Below are positions 17,812 to 24,842 of a stretch of 47,352 nt of DNA, piece by piece. The first letter of the stretch is position 1, and each line of letters begins with the position of its first letter. The translations under genes were made by a program, and so were the position numbers. The notes beneath the pieces are model-generated. The model did no database searches, was not told where the DNA came from, and saw only the letters and a program-made list of their open reading frames with translations. The stretch lies in the NCBI GenBank assembly GCA_029258755.1, contig JAPDKC010000004.1, positions 1 through 47,352 of the forward strand. The letters are read 5' to 3'. The stretch is from an archaeon (GTDB taxonomy: Archaea > Iainarchaeota > Iainarchaeia > Iainarchaeales > DTGL01).

Positions 17812-18328
17812 CAGCTTTTACATATGTTTCATTGATGATATAAATAAACCAGAATACTTGGCAAAGATATTAATTCATGAATTTTTCACATTTGTTATTG
17901 GAGAGAAAGTTAAAAAAGAAATCATGAAATCGCCTCACTATAGTGCAATAAGAGAAATCCTTTGTAATCATACTCAATATTTTGAGTATTATAATTACGG
18001 TGAAATATTAAGGCCCTTCTTCTCACTTGATGAAATAAAAAAAGGTGAACATGAAGTTATTGCAATTTCATATATACTATACCTACACAAAAATACATTC
18101 ATAGCGATTCTCGACGATTGTGCAGGGAGAAAATTTATAGATTGTAACCTCCCCCAAATTTCCAAAAATGTAACTGGGACAGTGGGTTTCATAAAACTTT
18201 GCTATTGCAACTATCATGTCTTTTCAAAAAAAGAAACCATAACTATTTTAAATTTGATAAAAAGTTCAAGATTCAGAGTTGAAGAGGAAGTTGTGGATGA
18301 GACCTTGAAAGAAATAGAAAGGTGTTAA
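17789..18328 (+). CDS. PIN-domain protein (probable Mg-dependent RNase)
   Basis: 179 aa. Expected PIN acidic positions are visible: VPDSSFYICF (Asp7), KKGEHEVIAIS (Glu near 86) and AILDDCAGRKFID (Asp near 110-111), followed by TGTVGFIKL, the usual glycine turn after the third acid. The length is greater than a typical VapC (about 130 aa), with a C-terminal helical extension. PIN proteins cut RNA, often tRNA or mRNA. Nested within a defence operon and overlapping a putative antitoxin, it may be an abortive-infection effector; that role is inference. Confidence 0.7.
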   Translation: MIKVVPDSSFYICFIDDINKPEYLAKILIHEFFTFVIGEKVKKEIMKSPHYSAIREILCNHTQYFEYYNYGEILRPFFSLDEIKKGEHEVIAISYILYLHKNTFIAILDDCAGRKFIDCNLPQISKNVTGTVGFIKLCYCNYHVFSKKETITILNLIKSSRFRVEEEVVDETLKEIERC

Positions 18329-18330
18329 AA

Positions 18331-19506
18331 ATGACAAAAAGCATAGATATAAAAGAGAGTATTTATGATAAAAACTCTGAGTTTAATATTAAAAGATTCA
18401 AAATTGGAAAAATAACTATAGAGAGACCAACTAGAACAATAAATGCCAAAATATTAACAAAGAACTTATTGAGGTATGTAATAGAAAATTTTTCAAATGC
18501 TATTTTTGAATATTCTAAACTAGTGAGTTTAAAAGCAGTTAATTATATACTATCAGAAACCAGTGATGTAAAAATTCAAAAGTTTTTCGGATTCAAAAAT
18601 TGGATGGAAGGAAATCCCTACATCTTTTCTCAGACGCTTACGTTCAACCCATACAAAGAATTTGGAGATATTGAGAAAATGTCTGGCTATCTTGATTATT
18701 GCTACAATTTTTCAGATCCAATTTTATTAATACCAAACATAAAAATTGAAAAATATGATAGAAATACGGGCAATAAAGTACCGATAATAAATATAAAAGA
18801 ATATATACAATTTGTTAAGGCTGCGTTCCAAATATTAAATTACAAAAATAAGAAACCAATTTTTGTTCCAATGTCTTTAAAATTTGGAATTGATGATACT
18901 AAAAAACTGGCGCGCGAATATATAAAAAATGAATTCTTCAATGTCTGGATTGATTTTGAAAGTTCTGCGATTACTAAATCAAAGGTGTCAAGAATAAGAG
19001 CATTCCTTAGAGAGTTCGATTTTGCTGAAAGGTTAGATAATCTTATAATTTTTTCAACAAATATAAAAAGAGAAATAATTTCAAACCTTAAAAGCGATAG
19101 AACACCTGCGTCTGATGTTCTAGCAACTCTAGTAGGATGTAATCTGGTTGGAGTTAATAGAGAGCCTCCAAGACCAATAGAAAATACTTTGGACAAAGAG
19201 CACCTTGCTGAATTAAAAAAGCATAAAGCCAGAGTATTTGACCCCAATACGTATTATTACCTCAAGCTGGAAATATCAGATTATAATCACAAAATTCGTA
19301 ATTTACTTATGGACCCAAAATTTAATATTTTATTTAACTCAAGTCTAATTGATAAAGAATTTTTCTCTCAAACAAACTATTTCCTAGAAAAAGAAAGTAT
19401 TAAAGATTATATCGCCAAAAAAGCAATGATGAAAGAATATAAAGAGGGGGAGCTTATAAAATTGCTTTTTCATGGAGAGGCGAGGAAAATAATAGAATGG
19501 TTTTAA
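18331..19506 (+). CDS. Unrecognised protein of the defence operon, possible alpha/beta barrel
   Basis: 391 aa from ATG 18331, three bases after the PIN stop and with GGTG just upstream; GTG 18322 is an alternative. I do not recognise the family. Short hydrophobic strands alternate with helices (DPILLIPNI, KPIFVPMSLKFG, FNVWIDFESS, NLIIFSTNI, ATLVGCNLVGVNREPP), the rhythm of a TIM-barrel or similar alpha/beta fold. Asp/Glu residues sit at strand ends, as in enzymes. There are no signal peptide, membrane helices or zinc motifs. A tRNA-guanine-transglycosylase-like barrel, as in DNA-deazaguanine systems, is only a guess. Confidence 0.55.
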   Translation: MTKSIDIKESIYDKNSEFNIKRFKIGKITIERPTRTINAKILTKNLLRYVIENFSNAIFEYSKLVSLKAVNYILSETSDVKIQKFFGFKNWMEGNPYIFSQTLTFNPYKEFGDIEKMSGYLDYCYNFSDPILLIPNIKIEKYDRNTGNKVPIINIKEYIQFVKAAFQILNYKNKKPIFVPMSLKFGIDDTKKLAREYIKNEFFNVWIDFESSAITKSKVSRIRAFLREFDFAERLDNLIIFSTNIKREIISNLKSDRTPASDVLATLVGCNLVGVNREPPRPIENTLDKEHLAELKKHKARVFDPNTYYYLKLEISDYNHKIRNLLMDPKFNILFNSSLIDKEFFSQTNYFLEKESIKDYIAKKAMMKEYKEGELIKLLFHGEARKIIEWF

Positions 19507-19530
19507 ATAGATTATAAAATAGATTGAAAA

Positions 19531-19660
19531 AGTTTTATAAAGGGTTTAACTTTTACAACTAAAGCTCCTTCTAAAATGGAAGGTAGTTTTCTAACTACCG
19601 GTACCAAACTGATTTATGTAAATCCGCAAGAAGCGGTGTTCTTGCAAGAACACTTACAGG
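19531..19660 (+). ncRNA. Candidate structured RNA or leader with consecutive hairpins
   Basis: AAAAGTTTTATAA at about 19528-19540 looks like a BRE/TATA promoter and would start a transcript near 19562-19566. The next 87 bases are packed with inverted repeats: CCTTC/GAAGG (19567-19571, 19579-19583), GGTAGTT-TTCT-AACTACC (19582-19599), GATTTA-TG-TAAATC (19611-19624), CCGC-AAGAA-GCGG (19624-19636) and an 18-bp perfect palindrome GTGTTCTTGCAAGAACAC (19636-19653). The AAGAA loop can also pair with the TTCTT of the palindrome, giving an alternative fold. No open frame of note. No known RNA family recognised. Confidence 0.45.
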
Positions 19661-19683
19661 CAAAATTAAGCTTCAGAAATCTC

Positions 19684-19759
19684 TTATGAGTAATATTCTC
19701 ATAATCTCTAAGAATGTTCTCATTTTTTATGAGAAAAGTTTAAATATTTTATGAGAATT
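19684..19759 (+). promoter_or_regulatory. Operator array around the Argonaute-operon promoter
   Basis: Five copies of a TTATGAGAA-type site: TTATGAGTA 19684-19692; TATTCTCATAA 19694-19704 (inverted); GTTCTCATT 19716-19724 (inverted); TTATGAGAAAA 19727-19737; TTATGAGAATT 19749-19759. The first pair has perfect 7-bp arms (TTATGAG/CTCATAA) and the second pair perfect arms TTCTCAT/ATGAGAA with a 5-bp gap. The likely TATA box (AGTTTAAATAT, about 19738-19748) lies between the fourth and fifth sites, so a bound dimer would block the basal factors. The adjacent winged-helix protein is the obvious candidate repressor. Confidence 0.7.
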
Positions 19760-19768
19760 ATAATCTAT

Positions 19769-20212
19769 ATGAAAATGCAAATTGTAGAAAACAAAGAAAG
19801 AAAGAAAATAGAAAGCTATCTTGCACAGGTCGGTAAAGCTTCTATTAACCAAATTGCGGAGGCTACAGGCTTATCTTGGGCAACAGTTAAAAAACATCTT
19901 GAGTATTTGGAAGGCATAGGAAGAGTCCATGGCGAGCACTTAGGAAATTCTATTATTTACTTCTTTAATGGTAATGGTAAGTGGCAAAAGAGAGTTCATT
20001 TGAACTCCACTCACATTTTATTTCTTGATACATTTATTTCGCCATTTGGTGAGCCATTCATTAGAATCAAAGAGGTTAAAAAGAAGGGGGATAAATGGGT
20101 AACTTTCGGAGAAGTGATGATTACTAAAGAACGTATAGAAGATGTGAAAGAATTTTTGGAGACAATCAAAAGACATATTGACATATATAGTGCGAAAATT
20201 GATTCGAGGTGA
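19769..20212 (+). CDS. Winged-helix regulator paired with Argonaute
   Basis: 147 aa from ATG 19769. This start is chosen because the TATA box about 26 bp upstream predicts a leaderless transcript; ATG 19751 lies inside an operator copy and ATG 19775 is also possible. Residues 10-60 form a winged helix (KASINQIAEATGLSWATVKKHLEYLEGIGRV). The C-terminal half (FGEPFIRIKEV, KWVTFGEVMIT, then a helix) is a small beta-rich domain. It vaguely recalls PC4-like single-strand-binding folds, at low certainty. Its stop overlaps the region of the Argonaute start, so the two are co-translated. Probably an autorepressor. Confidence 0.7.
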   Translation: MKMQIVENKERKKIESYLAQVGKASINQIAEATGLSWATVKKHLEYLEGIGRVHGEHLGNSIIYFFNGNGKWQKRVHLNSTHILFLDTFISPFGEPFIRIKEVKKKGDKWVTFGEVMITKERIEDVKEFLETIKRHIDIYSAKIDSR

Positions 20213-20217
20213 GGAAA

Positions 20218-22500
20218 GTGTACTCAAATATGTTTCTGTCAGTAGCTCCAATAGAAAATGTAGAGGCTTATTATTATATGCCAGATCAGGTTATGGATCC
20301 TAAAGAATTTTATAAAGTTATGAAAGGTTTGGAGAACAAGCTTTTTCGCAGAGGGTTTTCCACTTGTACAAGGGGGGATAACCTAATAGTGGTTGGGTGT
20401 GGAAAATTAAACGAGAGTGAAAGGATAAATAAGTTTACATTTTCTTTGTCGAAGGATAAAATCGTTCTAACACCAGCCAAAAATCAACAACAGCTTAAAC
20501 AACTTGTTTATTCGGCTCTTAAACAAGTAGCAAGAAAAAAAGGGTATGAAGGCCCTGAAACACAAAAATTTTTTAAAAAAGAAGCTTATAAAAAGGGTTT
20601 CTTCACATATCACCAAGGTTTTTACTGTGCAATCGATGTATTTAATGATGGAAGAATTGGAATATGGTTAGATCCCACAGTAAGATGGCGGCAAACTATT
20701 CCCTGCTTTGTTGAGTGGTGCAAGCAACACAACAGGTTCGAAAAGAAATTAATTCGAGATTATTTAATAGGAAAAACTGCTTTATGTCCAGAGGTTAAAA
20801 CTTATAGAAAGTATAAAGTAAAAATCGTGGATGTCATTTTTAAACCGATCAACCGTTTTGAAATTTTTACAAACGGAAGAATTCTTACACTCTACGATTA
20901 TTGGACAAAATATAGTGAACCCCACAAAAGATGGTTGGAAAAAAATAACATTGTGTTGGATCCGGCGGAGAATTTGGTAATTCAAGTACAACTTTCGCAT
21001 ATCAATAGAAGATTATTTTTTCCGGCATCATTATTACAGCTCATCATTGATGTAAATGACCCTGTACTTCCCGAAGGAGTTCTTAGTGAAAAAATGACAT
21101 TAAAACCAAAAGAAAGAATAAGAGAAACATTTAAATTGTTTGAGGAATTACTTACAGAAGGTTTGAAAATTGGAGACAAAGTAATAAAATTCCAGAAAAA
21201 TCTTATCATGTGGGGCCTAAAAGAGAACGAGAAATATGGAGTACCACTCTATTTATCAACCCCTCCTTTAGTATTTGGGGAAAATAGAATATGCTACTCA
21301 GATGGTCTATGGAATGAGCCAAACCTAAGAGAATTTCTTTCAAAATATGGTCCTTACACCAAAAAAGAAACCGTTAAAATAAGATGTATTGTTCCAATGG
21401 AATTAAAACAACATGTAGATGCCTTTGTTACTACTCTAAATAGAAATGCGAACGAATTAAAATTAGGAAAATTAGCTTTAGTAGGGATAGAAACCATCGA
21501 TAGAAACCACCCAGACAGATATCTAAGAATTTGTAAAAAACTAGCAAGTAAAGTTAAAGACAAAGAAGAAATTATCATAGTTGTTTTACCAAAAGAAAAT
21601 GTGATGAAAGCATATTATTCATCTAAACGAGGTTTGGGGCAGTATCAAGTAAAAAGTCAAATGATAAAATACGAAACATTTCTATCTATTATAAAGAATA
21701 CTGCCCATCCTTCGATTCAGGATAACTTGGTAGCACAAATATATGATAAATCTTTAAGTTGTAGGGAATCTATTTGGCATTTAGCAAGACCTGCCGGAGG
21801 CGTTGATCCTAACAAAATTGTTTATTTTATGGGGTTTGACATCTCTCGGGCGCCAGAAAAGAGAAAAGAAGCTGCAGCCTACGCTGCAATTTGCGATAGT
21901 TATGGCCGGATACTTTATCGAAAAGCAATAGATTCTCATAAAGGGGAAAAAATTCAAGCAAAAGTTCTGAGTGACTGGTTTTTTGATGTAGCTTCGTCAA
22001 CTTATGATGAAACTAAAGAAAAAAAAGTTTTAGATGAGCTCATTTTATTCAAAGATGGTCCCATACCACAAAATCAACTAGTGGATTATAAAAAAGGCTC
22101 GTTAGATGCAAAGAATAGACTAATAGAGGAAGATATAATGAGCGAGTCAGGTAACATTCGGGTAATTTCGGTTACAAAAAAAGGGCCTTATAGAATATAT
22201 GGGTCAAAATCTCGTAATTTTCAGATTAAAAACGTAGGGTTATTGTTAGATGATAAGGAAGCCATTATAGCTACTAGTTTGTCTTTTCAGGGTACCCCTT
22301 CCCCTTTAAGGTTAAAATTGGAGTTTCAGATTCAAGAAAATATGAAAATAGATCAAATATTGAGAATTTTCAATGATTTACGATATCTTGATTGGAGTTC
22401 TTTATACAAACAGCCTAAAACAATACTTCCCCTACACATAGTCCAAAACCTTGCCAAACTAAGCAAAGAGGATATCGAAGTTCCATACATCCCAAGATAA
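20218..22500 (+). CDS. Prokaryotic Argonaute, long type, predicted catalytically active
   Basis: 760 aa from GTG 20218, preferred because GAGGTGA (20206-20212) lies five bases upstream; GTG 20209 and ATG 20230 are alternatives. Full-length N-PAZ-MID-PIWI layout. The MID guide-phosphate pocket shows Tyr466/467, Lys470, Gln481 and Lys511. The PIWI tetrad is readable: Asp541 (GFDIS, 21838-21840), glutamate finger Glu577 (KGEKI, 21946-21948), Asp613 (FKDGP, 22054-22056) and, at the expected C-terminal place, Asn744 (22447-22449), giving DEDN. The Asp-Glu-Asp spacings (36 and 36) match active archaeal Argonautes. It should use short nucleic-acid guides to cut or bind invading DNA or RNA. Confidence 0.93.
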   Translation: MYSNMFLSVAPIENVEAYYYMPDQVMDPKEFYKVMKGLENKLFRRGFSTCTRGDNLIVVGCGKLNESERINKFTFSLSKDKIVLTPAKNQQQLKQLVYSALKQVARKKGYEGPETQKFFKKEAYKKGFFTYHQGFYCAIDVFNDGRIGIWLDPTVRWRQTIPCFVEWCKQHNRFEKKLIRDYLIGKTALCPEVKTYRKYKVKIVDVIFKPINRFEIFTNGRILTLYDYWTKYSEPHKRWLEKNNIVLDPAENLVIQVQLSHINRRLFFPASLLQLIIDVNDPVLPEGVLSEKMTLKPKERIRETFKLFEELLTEGLKIGDKVIKFQKNLIMWGLKENEKYGVPLYLSTPPLVFGENRICYSDGLWNEPNLREFLSKYGPYTKKETVKIRCIVPMELKQHVDAFVTTLNRNANELKLGKLALVGIETIDRNHPDRYLRICKKLASKVKDKEEIIIVVLPKENVMKAYYSSKRGLGQYQVKSQMIKYETFLSIIKNTAHPSIQDNLVAQIYDKSLSCRESIWHLARPAGGVDPNKIVYFMGFDISRAPEKRKEAAAYAAICDSYGRILYRKAIDSHKGEKIQAKVLSDWFFDVASSTYDETKEKKVLDELILFKDGPIPQNQLVDYKKGSLDAKNRLIEEDIMSESGNIRVISVTKKGPYRIYGSKSRNFQIKNVGLLLDDKEAIIATSLSFQGTPSPLRLKLEFQIQENMKIDQILRIFNDLRYLDWSSLYKQPKTILPLHIVQNLAKLSKEDIEVPYIPR

Positions 22501-22618
22501 TTTCACAATCTCCCTCACAAGCCTGCCACCATCAACCACCGGTACGTGAATGAAAGAGTGTTGGGCTGAATCGAGAAAAAACCTCCTTAAAAGTTTTGAG
22601 AGTTAAAATTTTGGGCAT
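22501..22618 (-). pseudogene. Possible remnant of a small toxin-like gene (HicA-like?)
   Basis: From an ATG at 22618 (minus strand) the frame reads MPKILTLKTFKEVFSRF and stops at 22532-22534. A second minus-strand frame gives HVPVVDGGRLVREIVK. Together these recall the ends of HicA-type mRNA interferases (MPKLPxxSGKEV at the start, a VPxHxGxEL strand later) with the middle deleted. The evidence is short and weak. Otherwise this 205-bp gap after Argonaute holds only the antitoxin promoter. Confidence 0.2.
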
Positions 22619-22654
22619 CTATAGAGATGAAATCTTACAAAAGGCGTCACAGGG

Positions 22655-22705
22655 AAATTAATTATCGAATTAATTTTAAAACATAATACATACGTATATA
22701 CATAC
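22655..22705 (+). promoter_or_regulatory. Promoter/operator of the orphan VapB-like antitoxin
   Basis: A perfect 9-bp inverted repeat (AAATTAATT 22655-22663, AATTAATTT 22668-22676) overlaps a TATA-like AATTTTAAAA. Downstream, ATACATAC occurs at 22686-22693 and 22698-22705, with the palindrome ATACGTAT (22690-22697) between. Repeats of this kind at an antitoxin promoter usually bind the antitoxin itself. Confidence 0.5.
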
Positions 22706-22924
22706 ATGGCAAAGGTAATTAGTCTTTCGGAAGCCGCTTATAAAGAGCTAAAAAGGATTAAAGGAAACAAAAGCTTTTCTGAGACAATACTTTCCTTAAT
22801 AAAGGAAAAAAGAAGTTCTAATAAGGAAGCTTTGCTGAGGTTTTTTGGCGTAGGCAGAATTGACCTAAATAAAATTGCTTCTCTTAAAAAAGGTTGGAAA
22901 TTCAGCAAAAGCCCACTAACCTAA
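22706..22924 (+). CDS. VapB-type (DUF217-like) antitoxin, no adjacent toxin
   Basis: 72 aa. The sequence VISLSEAAYKELKRIKGNKS, then FSETILSLIKEK, follows the archaeal DUF217/VapB antitoxin pattern (DNA-binding strand-helix-helix), with a short C-terminal tail that would hold a VapC toxin. No VapC gene follows; instead the frame overlaps the end of a convergent exonuclease gene by 23 bp. It may be an orphan left after loss of the toxin, or act on a PIN protein encoded elsewhere. Confidence 0.7.
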   Translation: MAKVISLSEAAYKELKRIKGNKSFSETILSLIKEKRSSNKEALLRFFGVGRIDLNKIASLKKGWKFSKSPLT

Positions 22925-23471
22925 CAAGAAGTATCCATTCCCTCAATAAATCGCTCATGCAGTGGAGCATTATTTTTTCTAGGAGTTGTGTATTGCCGCT
23001 GAGTAAGTATTGTTTCCAAAGAATTGGCACATTTTTGCCGCTTATTTTTTGCTCGCGAAAATAATCTTCTGGTTCGCTTATGAGGTCATCTAAGCGAGGC
23101 CATTTTATACATAATTTTTCTGCCTTTTCGCGAAACGGCTGCATTATATCGATAAGTTCAGCGGAGCTTAACTTAAGCGCTAGCTCCTTTTCCATTATTG
23201 CTCTTTCAAAACAAGCATTGTAAGCGTAGAATGGCTTTGGAAGTGTTTTAAGTAGATTTTTAAGCTCCGCATAGAAGGGCTCTTTTTCTTTAGTCACGCG
23301 CTGCAGAACAACAACTTCATTTTCAGTAAAATAGCCAAGCGTAATTATCTCGTGCTCTCGGGTTTTATTGGGAATGCCTGTTGTTTCGAAATCTATCAGC
23401 GTGCCTTCAGGCATTGCAAGAGCTAGCGAATAGGAAAGCTTTGCTTGAGTTTTTGAAATGCTGAACTGCAT
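22902..23471 (-). CDS. Predicted DEDD-type (RNase H-like) 3'-5' exonuclease
   Basis: 189 aa. The exonuclease pattern is visible: Exo I LIDFETTG (Asp and Glu near 27-29), Exo II AYNACFERAIME (Asn/Glu near 84-88) and a C-terminal HCMSDLL carrying the last Asp. This resembles the YprB-like ribonuclease H-like family. Probably a nucleic-acid trimming enzyme in the cytoplasm; the substrate is not evident. It ends within the tail of the antitoxin frame. Confidence 0.65.
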   Translation of the reverse strand: MQFSISKTQAKLSYSLALAMPEGTLIDFETTGIPNKTREHEIITLGYFTENEVVVLQRVTKEKEPFYAELKNLLKTLPKPFYAYNACFERAIMEKELALKLSSAELIDIMQPFREKAEKLCIKWPRLDDLISEPEDYFREQKISGKNVPILWKQYLLSGNTQLLEKIMLHCMSDLLREWILLVRLVGFC

Positions 23472-23574
23472 AAAAAAATGCTAAAGGAAAAAGCGCAATA
23501 AGAATTTTCAAGCTTGAATTCCGATAAAGAATCCCTTTTAAAAATCTTCTTATTTTACTTTTAGAAGGGAATTC

Positions 23575-24828
23575 TTGCTAACAGCGGTTGTTGGCGCGCA
23601 GTTCGGGGATGAAGGAAAAGGTAAAATAGTCGATTTCTTGGCATCGAAGGCGGATGTTGTTGTAAGGTTTAATGGAGGCAATAACGCCGGCCATACTGTT
23701 GTTGTTGGCGATAAAACATACAAGTTCCATATTATGCCTAGTGGCGCTGTACAGAATAAGGTATGCTGCTTAGCAAGCGGCGTAGCAATAAATCCAGAAG
23801 TTTTGGTAAGCGAGATTGAAATGCTCAAAAAAACTGGTAAGAGATTTAAGCTACTTATAGATTCAAGGGCTCAAATAATAATGCCTTATCATATTCTGCT
23901 CGATGGTGCAAAGGAATCAAAAAGCAAAAACAAGATAGGTACAACGAAGCGCGGCATTGGGCCATGCTATGCTGATAGAGCTGCAAGAACCGGCATAAGA
24001 TTTGGAGAATTTGTTAGAGAAAAAATATTCAGGGAAAAGCTGCATGCTGTACTTCCATTCAAAAGAAAGGAGCTAAATTCTTATGGCATAAGGTGTCCTA
24101 GCGAAAGAACAATATTAGCGAAATATTTGCCACTTGCGAAGAAGCTTAAGCAATACGAAGCCGATGTTTCACTATTTCTGCAAAAAGCCCTAAAACAACA
24201 GAAAAGAGTGCTTCTTGAAGGCGCTCAAGGATTCTGCTTAGATAACGACTTTGGCACATATCCTTACGTGACAAGCTCTCGGCCAATTGCCAGCGCAGCG
24301 TTAGCAAGTATTGGCATCTCTGCGCGATTATTGGAGCGTATCATAGGTGTAGCAAAAGCATACTGTACGCGAGTAGGCTCCGGACCTTTCGTTACCGAGC
24401 TTAAAGGAAAGCTTGCTGATTTTATAAGGGAAAAAGGAAAAGAATATGGAACAACTACCGGAAGAGCGCGCAGAATAGGCTGGCTTGATTTGGTTATGCT
24501 TAGAACAGCAGCAAGGGTAAACGGTTTTACAGAGCTAGCGATAACAAAGCTTGATGTGCTTTCTGGGCTAAAAAAGGTAAAGGTATGCTATGCATACAGG
24601 TTCAAAGGAAAAACACTGAAAGAGGTGCCTGCTAACACATTCGAGCTGGCGAAATGCAAACCAATTTACAGGGAGTTTGAAGGGTTTGAAATACCGGAAA
24701 GGATGAGAAGTGTTGAGGATTTGCCAAAAGAGGCAAAAGCTTATCTTAGGTTTATAGAAAAACAGTGTAGCACGCAAATAAGATTGGTTTCTTATGGTCC
24801 TGAAAGAACACAAACGCTTAGAATTTAA
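23575..24828 (+). CDS. purA: Adenylosuccinate synthetase
   Basis: 417 aa. It joins IMP and aspartate using GTP, the first committed step to AMP. The N-terminal signature is AVVGAQFGDEGKGKIVDFLA, with FNGGNNAGHTVV, the KRGIGP loop and TTTGRARRIGWLD near 297-310. The start is TTG 23575, with AGAAGGGA just upstream; no ATG is available before the signature. It is followed after 14 bp by purB, the next enzyme, so the two form a compact AMP-synthesis operon. Confidence 0.97.
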   Translation: MLTAVVGAQFGDEGKGKIVDFLASKADVVVRFNGGNNAGHTVVVGDKTYKFHIMPSGAVQNKVCCLASGVAINPEVLVSEIEMLKKTGKRFKLLIDSRAQIIMPYHILLDGAKESKSKNKIGTTKRGIGPCYADRAARTGIRFGEFVREKIFREKLHAVLPFKRKELNSYGIRCPSERTILAKYLPLAKKLKQYEADVSLFLQKALKQQKRVLLEGAQGFCLDNDFGTYPYVTSSRPIASAALASIGISARLLERIIGVAKAYCTRVGSGPFVTELKGKLADFIREKGKEYGTTTGRARRIGWLDLVMLRTAARVNGFTELAITKLDVLSGLKKVKVCYAYRFKGKTLKEVPANTFELAKCKPIYREFEGFEIPERMRSVEDLPKEAKAYLRFIEKQCSTQIRLVSYGPERTQTLRI

Positions 24829-24842
24829 TAAAGATGATGTAA

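Noticed and set aside
19560-19660. CRISPR array near Argonaute
   Set aside because: The repeats are inverted hairpins of different sequence, not regularly spaced direct repeats with spacers.
23575-23577. Treating purA as truncated because it lacks ATG
   Set aside because: TTG at 23575 with an upstream ribosome-binding stretch gives the exact family N-terminus.
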